Positions 9,115 to 16,605 of a DNA stretch of 64,000 nt are shown in pieces. Under the pieces are notes generated by a model, which saw nothing but the letters and a program-made list of their open reading frames with translations, searched no databases and was not told where the DNA came from. This DNA is from Bradyrhizobium sp. 195. GTDB taxonomy: Bacteria > Pseudomonadota > Alphaproteobacteria > Rhizobiales > Xanthobacteraceae. Position 1 is the stretch's first letter, and every line of letters begins with the position of its first letter. The position numbers and the translations under genes are program-made. The stretch covers positions 4,464,001-4,528,000 of the forward strand of contig NZ_CP082161.1 of assembly GCF_023101665.1 (NCBI RefSeq). The letters run 5' to 3'.

Positions 9115-12100
9115 TGGCATCGATCTCGGAGCCCTTCATCCGCCGCCCGGTCGCGACCACGCTGCTGTCGATCGGGTTGTTCCTGCTGGGTGTGGTCGCC
9201 TACCAGTTCCTTCCCGTCGCCTCGGTCCCGAACGTCGACTTCCCCGCCATCTTCGTCTCGGCCAGCCGGCCCGGCGCCGACCCGGCCGTGATGGCGGCGA
9301 CGGTGGCCTCGCCATTGGAACGGCGGCTCGGCGAGATCGCCGGCATCAACCAGATCACCTCGACCTCGACGCTCGGCTCGACCAGCATCCAGCTCCAGTT
9401 CGACATCGGCCGCAACATCGACAAGGCCGCGCGCGACGTGCAGGCGGCGATCAACGCCGCGATGGTCGATCTGCCAAGCGACCTGCCGACGCTGCCGCGC
9501 TTCCGCAAGGCCAACACGGCCGGCGCGCCCGTCTTCGTGCTGGCGCTGACATCCAAGACGATCTCTGCAGCCGCAATCTACGACGTCGCCGACAGCGTGC
9601 TGGCGCAGCGCATTTCGCAAGTGCCGGGGGTCGGCAATGTGATGATCTCCGGCGCCGACCAGCCGGCCGTGCGGGTCCAGCTCAACCCCGTCGCGCTGTC
9701 GAACGCCGGCATCGCCACCGACGACGTGCGGACTGCGATCATCAATGCCAATCCACTCGGCCCGGTCGGCATCTTCAATGGCGAGCGGCAAAGCGAGACG
9801 CTGTCGCTGAACAAGCAGATGCGCACCGCGAAAGAGTTCCGCGACATCGTCATCAAGAGCTCCAACGGCAATTTCGTGCGGCTCTCCGACGTCGCCGACA
9901 TCGAGGATTCCGTCCGCAACGCCCGTTCGATCGCGTGGTTCAACAAGCAGCCGGCGGTGCTGATCCAGATCGTCAAGCAGGGCGATGCCAACGTCATCGA
10001 CACCGTCGATCGGGTGAAGGCGCTGATCCCCGAGCTGAAGCAATGGATTCCGGCCGGCGTCGAGATTTCGACCCTGGTCGACCGGACCGGCACGATCCGC
10101 GCCAGCGTGCTCGACATGCAATGGACCTTGCTGGCGACCGCGATCCTGGTGATGGTCGTGGTGTTCGTGTTCCTGCGCAGGCTGACGCCGACGATTGCGG
10201 CCGGCATCTCGGTGCCGCTGGCACTGGCTGGCACCTGCGCCGGCATGTGGGTCGCGGGCTTCTCGATCGACAATCTCTCGCTGATGGCGCTCGCGATTTC
10301 CGTCGGCTTCGTGGTCGACGACGCCATCGTCATGATCGAGAACATGTATCGCAATCTCGAGCATGGCATGCGGCCGTTCCGGGCGGCGCAGGAGGGCGCG
10401 AAGCAGATCGGCTTCACCGTGGTTTCGATCAGCCTGTCGCTGATCGCGGCGTTCACGCCGCTGATCTTCATGGATGGCGTCGTCGGCCGCCTGCTGCGTG
10501 AATTCTCGCTGACGCTGACCTTCGCCATCCTGGTTTCGACGCTGGTGTCGCTCACGGTGACGCCGATGATCTGCGCCCATTACATCCGGCAGACCACGTC
10601 CGGCACGGCGACCCTGTTCGATCGGCTGATCGAGGGCTCGCTGTCGCGGATCGTCGCCTTCTACACCCGAACCTTGCGCACCGTGCTGGACTACCCGCTG
10701 GCGACGCTGCTGGTGTTCTTCGCCACCATCGGCCTCACGGTGACGCTCTACATCAAGGTCCCCAAGGGCTATTTCCCGACCGACGATTCCGGCTTCGTCA
10801 TCGGGGCCACGCGCGCCTCGGCCGACATCTCGTTCCAGTCGATGCTCGGCCTCCAGCAGCGGCTTGCCGACATCGTGATGCAGGATCCGGCCGTCGCCGG
10901 CATCGGCTCGACCGTCGGCGCCGGCGGCGGGCCGGGGGGAGCGACCTCGAACCGCGGCATCATGTATATCAGCCTGAAGCCGCCGGAGGAGCGCGACCAC
11001 GTCTCGACGCAAGTCGTGATCGATCGTCTCAGGCGCGCGTTGTACCCCGTGCCCGGAATCCGCCTCTTCATGTTCGCCGCCCAGGACGTCCGTGCCGGCG
11101 GGCGGCAGAGCGATTCCGACTACCAGTACACGCTGACCAGCACCGACCTCAGTCTGCTGCAGAAGTGGGCGCCGATCGTCGCCAAGCGCATGGAGAGCGT
11201 CGAGGGGATCACCGACATCTCCAGCGACCGCGACCCCGGCGGACTTCAACTGACCTTGTCGATCGACCGCCAGAAGGCCTCGGCGCTCGGCGTCAGGGTT
11301 CAGGACATCGACAACGCGCTGAACAACGCCTTCTCGCAGCGGCAGATCTCGATCATCTACACCCAGCGCAACCAGTACATGACCGTGCTGGAGATCGATC
11401 CGAAATTCCAGGTCGATCCCTCCAACCTCGAGCGCATTTTCGTCGCGGGCGCAGGCGATGCGCAGGTGCCGCTGTCGGCCGTCGTGCACGCAACGCGCGG
11501 TCTTGCCGCGCTCGCGGTCTATCACTCGCAGTCGTTCCCCTCGACGACGGTTTCGTTCAACCTGTTGCCGGACGTGCAGCTTCAGGCGGCGACGCAAAAC
11601 ATCCAGCGGGCTGTCGAGGAGCTGCACATGCCCGAGGGCATCCGCGGCAGCTTCGACGGCAATGCCGGCGACTTCGCCAAGACCAGCGGCCGCCAGCCGC
11701 TGCTGATCCTCGGCGCGCTGGTGGCGATGTATATCGTGCTCGGGGTGCTCTATGAGAGCCTCGCCCATCCGCTCACGATCATCTCGACGCTGCCCTCGGC
11801 CGGGTTAGGGGCGCTGCTCGCCCTGCAGCTCACCAACACGCCGCTGACCGTGATCGCCTTCGTCGGCATCATCCTCTTGATCGGCATCGTCAAGAAGAAC
11901 GGCATCATGATGGTCGATTTCGCGCTCGACGCCGAACGCCAGCGCGGCCTGTCTTCGGCGGAGGCGATCTTCGAGGCCTGCCAGGCGCGCTTCCGTCCGA
12001 TCCTGATGACGACCATGGCGGCGCTGTTCGCCGGCATTCCGCTCGTGGTGGCGACCGGCCCCGGTACGGAGCTGCGCCGTCCGCTCGGCATCACCATCAT

Positions 12101-12218
12101 CGGCGGCCTGTTCGTCTCGCAGATCCTGACGCTCTACACCACGCCCGTGATCTACCTCCTGATCGACCGCCTGCGGCGGCGGTCCGCGCCGCGCCCGCTG
12201 GCTGCGCCCGCGGAATAG
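9114..12218 (+). CDS. RND multidrug efflux permease, second pump subunit (MdtC-like)
   Basis: 1034 residues from the ATG at 9114 that overlaps the stop of the previous gene. The open frame runs further upstream but only within the coding sequence of the first pump. It begins SISEPFIRRPVATTLLSIGL and carries the same RND core as its neighbour: LMALAISVGFVVDDAIVMIE with the TM4 Asp pair, and ILLIGIVKKNGIMMVDFALD in TM10. The two pumps share the fold but differ across the periplasmic loops, as MdtB and MdtC do. Substrates cannot be read from the sequence. Confidence 0.94.
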   Translation: MASISEPFIRRPVATTLLSIGLFLLGVVAYQFLPVASVPNVDFPAIFVSASRPGADPAVMAATVASPLERRLGEIAGINQITSTSTLGSTSIQLQFDIGRNIDKAARDVQAAINAAMVDLPSDLPTLPRFRKANTAGAPVFVLALTSKTISAAAIYDVADSVLAQRISQVPGVGNVMISGADQPAVRVQLNPVALSNAGIATDDVRTAIINANPLGPVGIFNGERQSETLSLNKQMRTAKEFRDIVIKSSNGNFVRLSDVADIEDSVRNARSIAWFNKQPAVLIQIVKQGDANVIDTVDRVKALIPELKQWIPAGVEISTLVDRTGTIRASVLDMQWTLLATAILVMVVVFVFLRRLTPTIAAGISVPLALAGTCAGMWVAGFSIDNLSLMALAISVGFVVDDAIVMIENMYRNLEHGMRPFRAAQEGAKQIGFTVVSISLSLIAAFTPLIFMDGVVGRLLREFSLTLTFAILVSTLVSLTVTPMICAHYIRQTTSGTATLFDRLIEGSLSRIVAFYTRTLRTVLDYPLATLLVFFATIGLTVTLYIKVPKGYFPTDDSGFVIGATRASADISFQSMLGLQQRLADIVMQDPAVAGIGSTVGAGGGPGGATSNRGIMYISLKPPEERDHVSTQVVIDRLRRALYPVPGIRLFMFAAQDVRAGGRQSDSDYQYTLTSTDLSLLQKWAPIVAKRMESVEGITDISSDRDPGGLQLTLSIDRQKASALGVRVQDIDNALNNAFSQRQISIIYTQRNQYMTVLEIDPKFQVDPSNLERIFVAGAGDAQVPLSAVVHATRGLAALAVYHSQSFPSTTVSFNLLPDVQLQAATQNIQRAVEELHMPEGIRGSFDGNAGDFAKTSGRQPLLILGALVAMYIVLGVLYESLAHPLTIISTLPSAGLGALLALQLTNTPLTVIAFVGIILLIGIVKKNGIMMVDFALDAERQRGLSSAEAIFEACQARFRPILMTTMAALFAGIPLVVATGPGTELRRPLGITIIGGLFVSQILTLYTTPVIYLLIDRLRRRSAPRPLAAPAE

Positions 12219-12255
12219 GTTGTTGAAGGGCCACATCAAGCGTATAGCGGCGGCC

Positions 12256-12996
12256 ATGTCGAAGCCGCCTGAAACCATCGCCGCCGCGCCGGCCGAGCCG
12301 ATCCCCGAATGCCCGCATTGCCAGAAGCCGATGCCCCTGTGCATCTGCGACAGCGTCACCCCGATTGAAAACCGGCTGTCGCTCCTGATCCTCCAGCATC
12401 CGCAGGAGCAGGACAGGGCGCTCGGCACCGCGCGCCTGCTCGCCCGCCATTTCGCCGATGCCACGGTGAAAGTCGGCCTGTCCTGGCCGAGCCTGTCCAA
12501 GGCGCTGGGGCGGCCGGTCGAGAATGCCGCGCGCTGGGCCGTGCTCTATCTCGGCTCGGCGCGTGCCGCCGATCTCGAAGCCGAAGGCGAGATCGTCGCG
12601 CTCAACCGCAAGGGCGAGGTCGCGGACAACCAGCGCGCGATCCTGGGCAAGCTCGAAGGCGTCGTGCTGCTCGACGGCACCTGGAGCCAGGCCAAGGCAC
12701 TGTGGTGGCGCAATCCCTGGATGCTCAAGTGCCAGCGCGTGATCCTCAACCCGGCGCATCCCTCGCGCTATGGGCGCCTGCGCAAGGAGCCGCGCAGCGA
12801 CGGGCTCTCGACCATCGAGGCCGCGGCAACGATTCTCGCCGGTCTCGAGCGACGTCCCGACATCGCCGACACGCTGCATGCGAGTTTTGAACGGCTGTTG
12901 ACACGCTACCGCGAGGTCCAGGCAGAGATGCCGGAATTGGCGCCAAAACCTGCGCCGAAGGGCCGGCGCGACTTCCGTCGGCGCAAACGAGCCTGA
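12256..12996 (+). CDS. DTW-domain protein, probable tRNA-uridine aminocarboxypropyltransferase
   Basis: 246 residues from the ATG at 12256; a TTG at 12220, almost touching the upstream stop, is an alternative. DTW-domain (TapT/TuaA) proteins transfer the 3-amino-3-carboxypropyl group of SAM to uridine in tRNA (acp3U). Visible marks are the N-terminal cysteines CPHC (19-22) and CIC (29-31), probably zinc-binding, the name-giving DGTW at 140-143 (DGTWSQAKALWW), and SRYGRLRKEPRSDGLSTIEA downstream. The C-terminus is a basic tail (GRRDFRRRKRA) that could contact RNA. It follows the efflux operon by 37 bp but is functionally unrelated. Confidence 0.85.
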   Translation: MSKPPETIAAAPAEPIPECPHCQKPMPLCICDSVTPIENRLSLLILQHPQEQDRALGTARLLARHFADATVKVGLSWPSLSKALGRPVENAARWAVLYLGSARAADLEAEGEIVALNRKGEVADNQRAILGKLEGVVLLDGTWSQAKALWWRNPWMLKCQRVILNPAHPSRYGRLRKEPRSDGLSTIEAAATILAGLERRPDIADTLHASFERLLTRYREVQAEMPELAPKPAPKGRRDFRRRKRA

Positions 12997-13195
12997 CTTC
13001 GGCCCACTTGATCTGTACGGTTGATTGCACCGCGAGGCGCGGGCATTTTGAGGGCATCGATCGAAACCGGTCGCGATCCGCTTCCCTGTTGCGGCATCGG
13101 ACAGCGGCATCCGAAGGGGCAGTCGAATTCAGGTCGCGGCGAAGGAAATTCTGACACAGGCGGCGCGGCCCGATCGTTGGGGCACGCTCGCGCTG

Positions 13196-13912
13196 ATGGA
13201 CATTTCGCTGCGCTACCGGCGAACCGTAATCGGCCCGCTCTGGATCACGCTGACCCTCGCTGCGACGATCGCGAGCGTCGGCACGGTCTATGCGGCACTG
13301 TTCAAGCAGGACATCGGCGCCTTCCTGCCGTCCTTCGCGGTCGGCCTGATCGTCTGGACCCTGATCGCCACGACGCTTCAGGAGGGCTCCAACATCTTCG
13401 TGGCGTCAGGTCATCTCATCAAGGCGGTGCCGGCGCCGCTGATCGTTCATGTCCTCCAGATGATCGCGCGCAACGTCCTCATCTTCGCGCATCACCTGGT
13501 GATCGTCGTGCTGCTCTATGTCGTGATGCCCTGGCCGCTGCACTGGAACATGCTGCTCGTGGTGCCCGGCTTTGCGATCCTGTTTCTCGTGCTGCTCGGT
13601 GGCGCGGTCGCGCTCGGCATGCTCTGTGCGCGTTTTCGCGACATTGGTTCGGCGATCGTCAGCGGCCTGCAGTTCATCTTCTTTCTCACACCGATCATCT
13701 GGACCGAGGACAGTGTGCGCGGCACCGCCTTTCACTGGCTGACGTGGGGCAATCCGTTTGCGACGCTGCTCGACCTCGTGCGCCGGCCGCTATTGTCGCA
13801 GCCGACCTCTGCGGAGCAATGGCTGCTGGGGGCGGTCTATGCGATCGTCGTGACCGTCATCGGCCTCGGCTGTTACGCAAGATACCGCCATCGCGTGGCG
13901 TATTGGCTGTGA
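13196..13912 (+). CDS. ABC-2 type polysaccharide/polyol exporter permease (Wzm-like)
   Basis: 238 residues from the only canonical in-frame ATG. This is the membrane half of an exporter for lipid-linked surface polysaccharide, with about six membrane segments. The start MDISLRYRRTVIGPLW corresponds to the region that in family members follows an amphipathic N-terminal helix, so roughly 20-40 residues seem to be missing. The frame stays open upstream to 13052 and reads plausible sequence (IQVAAKEILTQAARPDRW) but has no ATG, GTG or TTG start. A start in another frame (TTG at 13048) suggests a single-base break near 13085-13090. It is followed 7 bp later by the ATPase gene. Confidence 0.82.
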   Translation: MDISLRYRRTVIGPLWITLTLAATIASVGTVYAALFKQDIGAFLPSFAVGLIVWTLIATTLQEGSNIFVASGHLIKAVPAPLIVHVLQMIARNVLIFAHHLVIVVLLYVVMPWPLHWNMLLVVPGFAILFLVLLGGAVALGMLCARFRDIGSAIVSGLQFIFFLTPIIWTEDSVRGTAFHWLTWGNPFATLLDLVRRPLLSQPTSAEQWLLGAVYAIVVTVIGLGCYARYRHRVAYWL

Positions 13913-13919
13913 TGCGCGC

Positions 13920-14681
13920 ATGACCACCACGGCCCACATCGTGCTACGCGACGTCTCGGTCACATTTCCGGTGCTGTCGTTTCGCGATCGTTCGCTGCGC
14001 AGCCGGTTCGTCAGCGCCGTGACGCTGCGGCGGAAGGCGGCGGTCTCGCACCTCATCACGGCCTTGAACGAGGTCAGCCTCGACATCCGCGCCGGCGACC
14101 GCCTCGCCATCATCGGCGCCAATGGCGCCGGCAAGACCACGCTGCTGCGGGTTCTCGCCGGCATCTACCATCCGACGGCGGGGAGCATCGATGTGCTCGG
14201 CCGCTGCCTGTCGCTGTTCGATCTGTCGGCCGGCTTCGACGAGGAAGCAACCGGCTACGAGAACATCATGCGGCGCGGCCTCGTGATCGGCGCGCGGCGC
14301 GCCGAGATCGATGCGCGTCGCGCGGAGATCGCCGAGTTCAGCGAGCTCGGCGACCGCCTCGATCTGCCGCTACGCACCTATTCCAGCGGCATGATGCTGC
14401 GCCTGATCTTCGCGGTCGCAACCGCGGTCGAGGGCGAGATCGTGCTGCTCGACGAATGGATCGGCGTCGGCGACCAACAGTTCCGCAACAAGGCGCGGCA
14501 GCGGCTCGACGAGATCGTCGCCCGTGCCGGCATCCTGGTGCTCGCCTCGCACGACGTCGAACTGATCAAGAGCACCTGCAACCGGGCGATCCTGCTGGAG
14601 CAGGGGCGGATTACGGCGGCAGGCACGACCGAGGAGATTCTCGGCCGTTATCTCGGCGGGCCGGGCGGGGCGAAGGTCTAG
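13920..14681 (+). CDS. ABC transporter ATPase for surface polysaccharide export (Wzt-like, short form)
   Basis: 253-residue nucleotide-binding subunit that partners the Wzm-like permease just upstream. It has Walker A GANGAGKTT (66-74), a signature-type segment YSSGMMLR, Walker B EIVLLDEW, and a switch-region LASHDVELIK. At this length it lacks the C-terminal carbohydrate-binding domain of long Wzt proteins, so it belongs with the short KpsT/RfbB-type ATPases that do not read a chain-terminal modification. No glycosyltransferase genes are adjacent, so the exported glycan is unknown. Confidence 0.9.
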   Translation: MTTTAHIVLRDVSVTFPVLSFRDRSLRSRFVSAVTLRRKAAVSHLITALNEVSLDIRAGDRLAIIGANGAGKTTLLRVLAGIYHPTAGSIDVLGRCLSLFDLSAGFDEEATGYENIMRRGLVIGARRAEIDARRAEIAEFSELGDRLDLPLRTYSSGMMLRLIFAVATAVEGEIVLLDEWIGVGDQQFRNKARQRLDEIVARAGILVLASHDVELIKSTCNRAILLEQGRITAAGTTEEILGRYLGGPGGAKV

Positions 14682-14780
14682 CGCTTCAAGCCGGGCATCA
14701 AGCTGCTGAAACTCGTCGGGAAAGTGGGACGAAGGCGGTTGCCTAAACCCTGCATCCTCTATATTGCTCCGCCCTTACGG

Positions 14781-14854
14781 GGCCACGTGGCGGAGTGGTT
14801 ACGCAACGGTCTGCAAAACCGTGTACACCAGTTCAATTCTGGTCGTGGCCTCCA
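14781..14854 (+). tRNA. tRNA-Cys (GCA)
   Basis: A 74-nt cloverleaf. The acceptor stem GGCCACG (14781-14787) pairs with CGTGGCC (14844-14850), followed by discriminator T and an encoded CCA. The anticodon loop CTGCAAA gives anticodon GCA. The T arm carries the GTTCAATTC loop. The gene stands alone, 100 bp after the polysaccharide exporter. Confidence 0.96.
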
Positions 14855-15053
14855 TTACAAATCCCTGATCTTTCAGCAAAATTCGATCTCAGCGCAGGTT
14901 CCGCCGATCCTGTGCGGCCGTCCACCGAGGTGCGAGGGGGCTCGGTCACCGGATCTGCCCGGGACGTGCTGGAAACGCTGATTCACGCCCGCTGGCATAG
15001 AGTTCGCATCTGCGAAGTGATGCGACTTTCATCAACGAGCGCTGGAGCACCCC

Positions 15054-15200
15054 GTGGGCGATATCGTCCGATTTGTCCCGAAAACCGAGCTTGAGCGGGC
15101 TCGTCTCATCCGTGAGGCCCGCGCGATCTATGACAGCATCTTTCCATCGGCCGCATCCGAGCGGGCGACGCAGGATGGCGAGGATCGCGTCAAGACCTGA
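15054..15200 (+). CDS. small conserved-looking protein, 48 aa, unknown function
   Basis: A short frame starting at GTG with GGAG at 15044-15047, 6 nt upstream. The product starts MGDIVRFVPKTELERARLIR and reads as one charged helix followed by an acidic tail (DGEDRVKT). Similar short proteins are, to my recollection, frequent in Bradyrhizobium, but the role is unknown. Support comes from the ribosome site, the non-random composition and the absence of a competing frame. Confidence 0.55.
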   Translation: MGDIVRFVPKTELERARLIREARAIYDSIFPSAASERATQDGEDRVKT

Positions 15201-15272
15201 TCGTTGCCGGGCCGGGTTTGAGCTCTAGCAAAACGCCCGCGGGCGCGCTGCGATCAACGGCGAAAGCAGCCT

Positions 15273-15470
15273 TCAGCAGGCCGCGTACCAGCCGTCGGGA
15301 AACGGCAGGAGAGGCCAGGCGCCCTCATTGTCATTGGCCGCATTGGGCGTCGCGTCAAAACTCCGCGAGCGGAGCACGAACTCCTTCTCCGGCGCGGCAG
15401 CGAAATCTTCAATGACCATGGCGTCCCGGACGGCGTCCAGCAGCAAATTGAATTCGGCTTCGCTTCTCAT
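15273..15470 (-). CDS. small hypothetical protein, 65 aa
   Basis: Starts at the ATG at 15470 with GAGG 5 nt upstream on the minus strand. An ATG 15 bases further up (15485) is possible but less well placed. The product begins MRSEAEFNLLLDAVRDAMVI, acidic and helical, and ends in a Trp/Pro-rich stretch (EGAWPLLPFPDGWYAAC). No family recognised. It converges on the 48-aa gene with 72 bp between the stops. Confidence 0.5.
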   Translation of the reverse strand: MRSEAEFNLLLDAVRDAMVIEDFAAAPEKEFVLRSRSFDATPNAANDNEGAWPLLPFPDGWYAAC

Positions 15471-15628
15471 CGCACCCTCGCACAACGCGGATGGCGCAAT
15501 GTCGCAAAGCCGGTTTGTTACCCGATTGACCTGATCATTCGCATTTTAACGATCCGGCGATCGGGCCCCAATTGGTTAGCGATTTCTAAATCCCCTGGGG
15601 ATCCTAGGTTCCTCCGCTGCGCCGACAG

Positions 15629-15644
15629 TGTGAAAGAGATCACA
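15629..15644. promoter_or_regulatory. CRP/FNR-type palindrome TGTGA-N6-TCACA
   Basis: A perfect TGTGA-AAGAGA-TCACA, the classical CRP half-site arrangement, 82 bp before the start of the secreted small protein at 15726. It is a plausible operator for a CRP-family regulator acting on that gene. FixK/FNR sites would instead read TTGAT-N4-ATCAA, so this is not a FixK box. Function is inferred from sequence alone. Confidence 0.45.
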
Positions 15645-15725
15645 TCCTGAGCGGTTTATTTCTCCTACCCCTTCGCACACCGACCAATGCAGGCCGGGGC
15701 GGGCAGGGCAGACAGGAGATTGGTC

Positions 15726-15986
15726 ATGAAGGCGAGGTTCTTGCGGTTTGCGGGTGTGAAGAGCCGGGCGCGCCGCGCCTCGACGGTTGGGCTCTTCCTC
15801 ACATTGTTCGCCTCCGCCGCCCACGCGCAAGGGACGGCCGAACAGCGCCGGGCCTGCACGCCAGACGTCTACCGGCTCTGCGCCGGCGAAATCCCCAACG
15901 TCCGCGCCATCACGGCGTGCCTGCGGCGCAACCGCTCGAGCCTGAGCGAAGCCTGCCGCAGCGTGTTCGATCAGGCCGGCGGCTGA
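15726..15986 (+). CDS. small secreted Cys-containing protein, 86 aa
   Basis: Starts at the ATG at 15726; an in-frame ATG at 15687 would put extra residues before the signal peptide. Residues 1 to ~35 form a basic n-region and hydrophobic core ending in SAAHA, a good signal-peptidase site before QGTAEQ. The mature ~50-residue domain has four cysteines (RRACTPDVYRLC, ITACLRRN, LSEACRSVF) in a C-x8-C-x12-C-x11-C-like pattern that could form two disulfides in the periplasm. Such short proteins with this cysteine spacing recur in rhizobia. No function is known to me. Confidence 0.65.
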   Translation: MKARFLRFAGVKSRARRASTVGLFLTLFASAAHAQGTAEQRRACTPDVYRLCAGEIPNVRAITACLRRNRSSLSEACRSVFDQAGG

Positions 15987-16130
15987 ACGCAGCAGCCTGT
16001 GGTTTTGTGCGCAGCAAGTCGCCCGACCCGCTGAGGAATCCGCGAAATCGGCCCCTGTGGATATGCTGCGGACAGACTGTGGATCAGGGACATGGCGAAC
16101 TCGCAGATCGCGTAGCCCCGGGTGCAGTTC

Positions 16131-16220
16131 GTAGGGTGGATTAGCGAAGCGTAATCCACCTCTTCTCCTGCCACTGCGGCAGACGCGGTGGATGGCGCCT
16201 TCGGCTAATCCACCCTACGC
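16131..16220. repeat. imperfect palindromic repeat, GTAGGGTGGATTAGC family, copy 1
   Basis: About 90 bp whose ends, GTAGGGTGGATTAGCGAAGC and GGCTAATCCACCCTAC, are inverted copies of each other, able to form a long hairpin. The same family recurs at 36137-36228 and, with GGGCGGA in place of GGGTGGA, at 37098-37188. These are dispersed extragenic repeats of the kind abundant in Bradyrhizobium. Confidence 0.85.
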
Positions 16221-16573
16221 ATGAGGAGATGAAGCAAAGCTCGGGCGAGAACCTCAGTCTGGTGCCCCGATGCTGCGCAGCACGAATTGATGCGCTGCAA
16301 AGCTGGAGCCCATGTGGCAGCATGCGTGCGGCTTCCTGGGTCCCGGCTTTGCGAAGCAGCGTAAGAATGCTGCGGTGCACCCGGGACACGGGAGCCTGGT
16401 GAGGTCGATCCAACGGTCCCTGCATTTCGTCTCAAATTGCAACCCGCGCGTGCAAGAAGTCTTGATCGGCTGTGATCTAGGGGTGAACGTGCGGCTTGAA
16501 CGCGCGCCCTGACCACGGCGACCAATGGGAGAGTGCAAAAGGATCAGCGGAATGTGATCGCAGCTCCCCTTCC
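16221..16573. other. non-coding stretch before the PspA-type operon, repeat remnants
   Basis: No gene recognised. Bases 16226-16249 are an exact 24-base reverse-complement match to 35559-35582, so a longer dispersed repeat family is represented in both places. A further GC-rich segment around 16335-16400 (CTGGGTCCCGG opposite CCGGGACACGG) looks like another degenerate palindromic repeat. No -24/-12 promoter with correct spacing was found before the operon. Confidence 0.5.
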
Positions 16574-16596
16574 TAAAGCACCAAAATGGTGCTTTA
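16574..16596. promoter_or_regulatory. NtrC-type palindrome before the PspA-YqiJ-YqiK operon
   Basis: A perfect 10-bp inverted repeat with a 3-base centre: TAAAGCACCA-AAA-TGGTGCTTTA. Its core GCACCA-N3-TGGTGC equals the NtrC binding consensus (GCAC-N7-GTGC). It ends 10 bp before the ATG at 16606, a position more like an operator that blocks transcription than an activating upstream site. A second GCAC-N7-GTGC box lies before dusB-ntrBC. A short hairpin in the mRNA leader is the other possible reading. Confidence 0.5.
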
Positions 16597-16605
16597 GTGC
16601 TTTCC

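Noticed and set aside
16530..16573. sigma54 promoter before the PspA-type operon
   Set aside because: The best GG...GC pair (in GGAATGTGATCGC) has 9 instead of 10 intervening bases and poor flanks.
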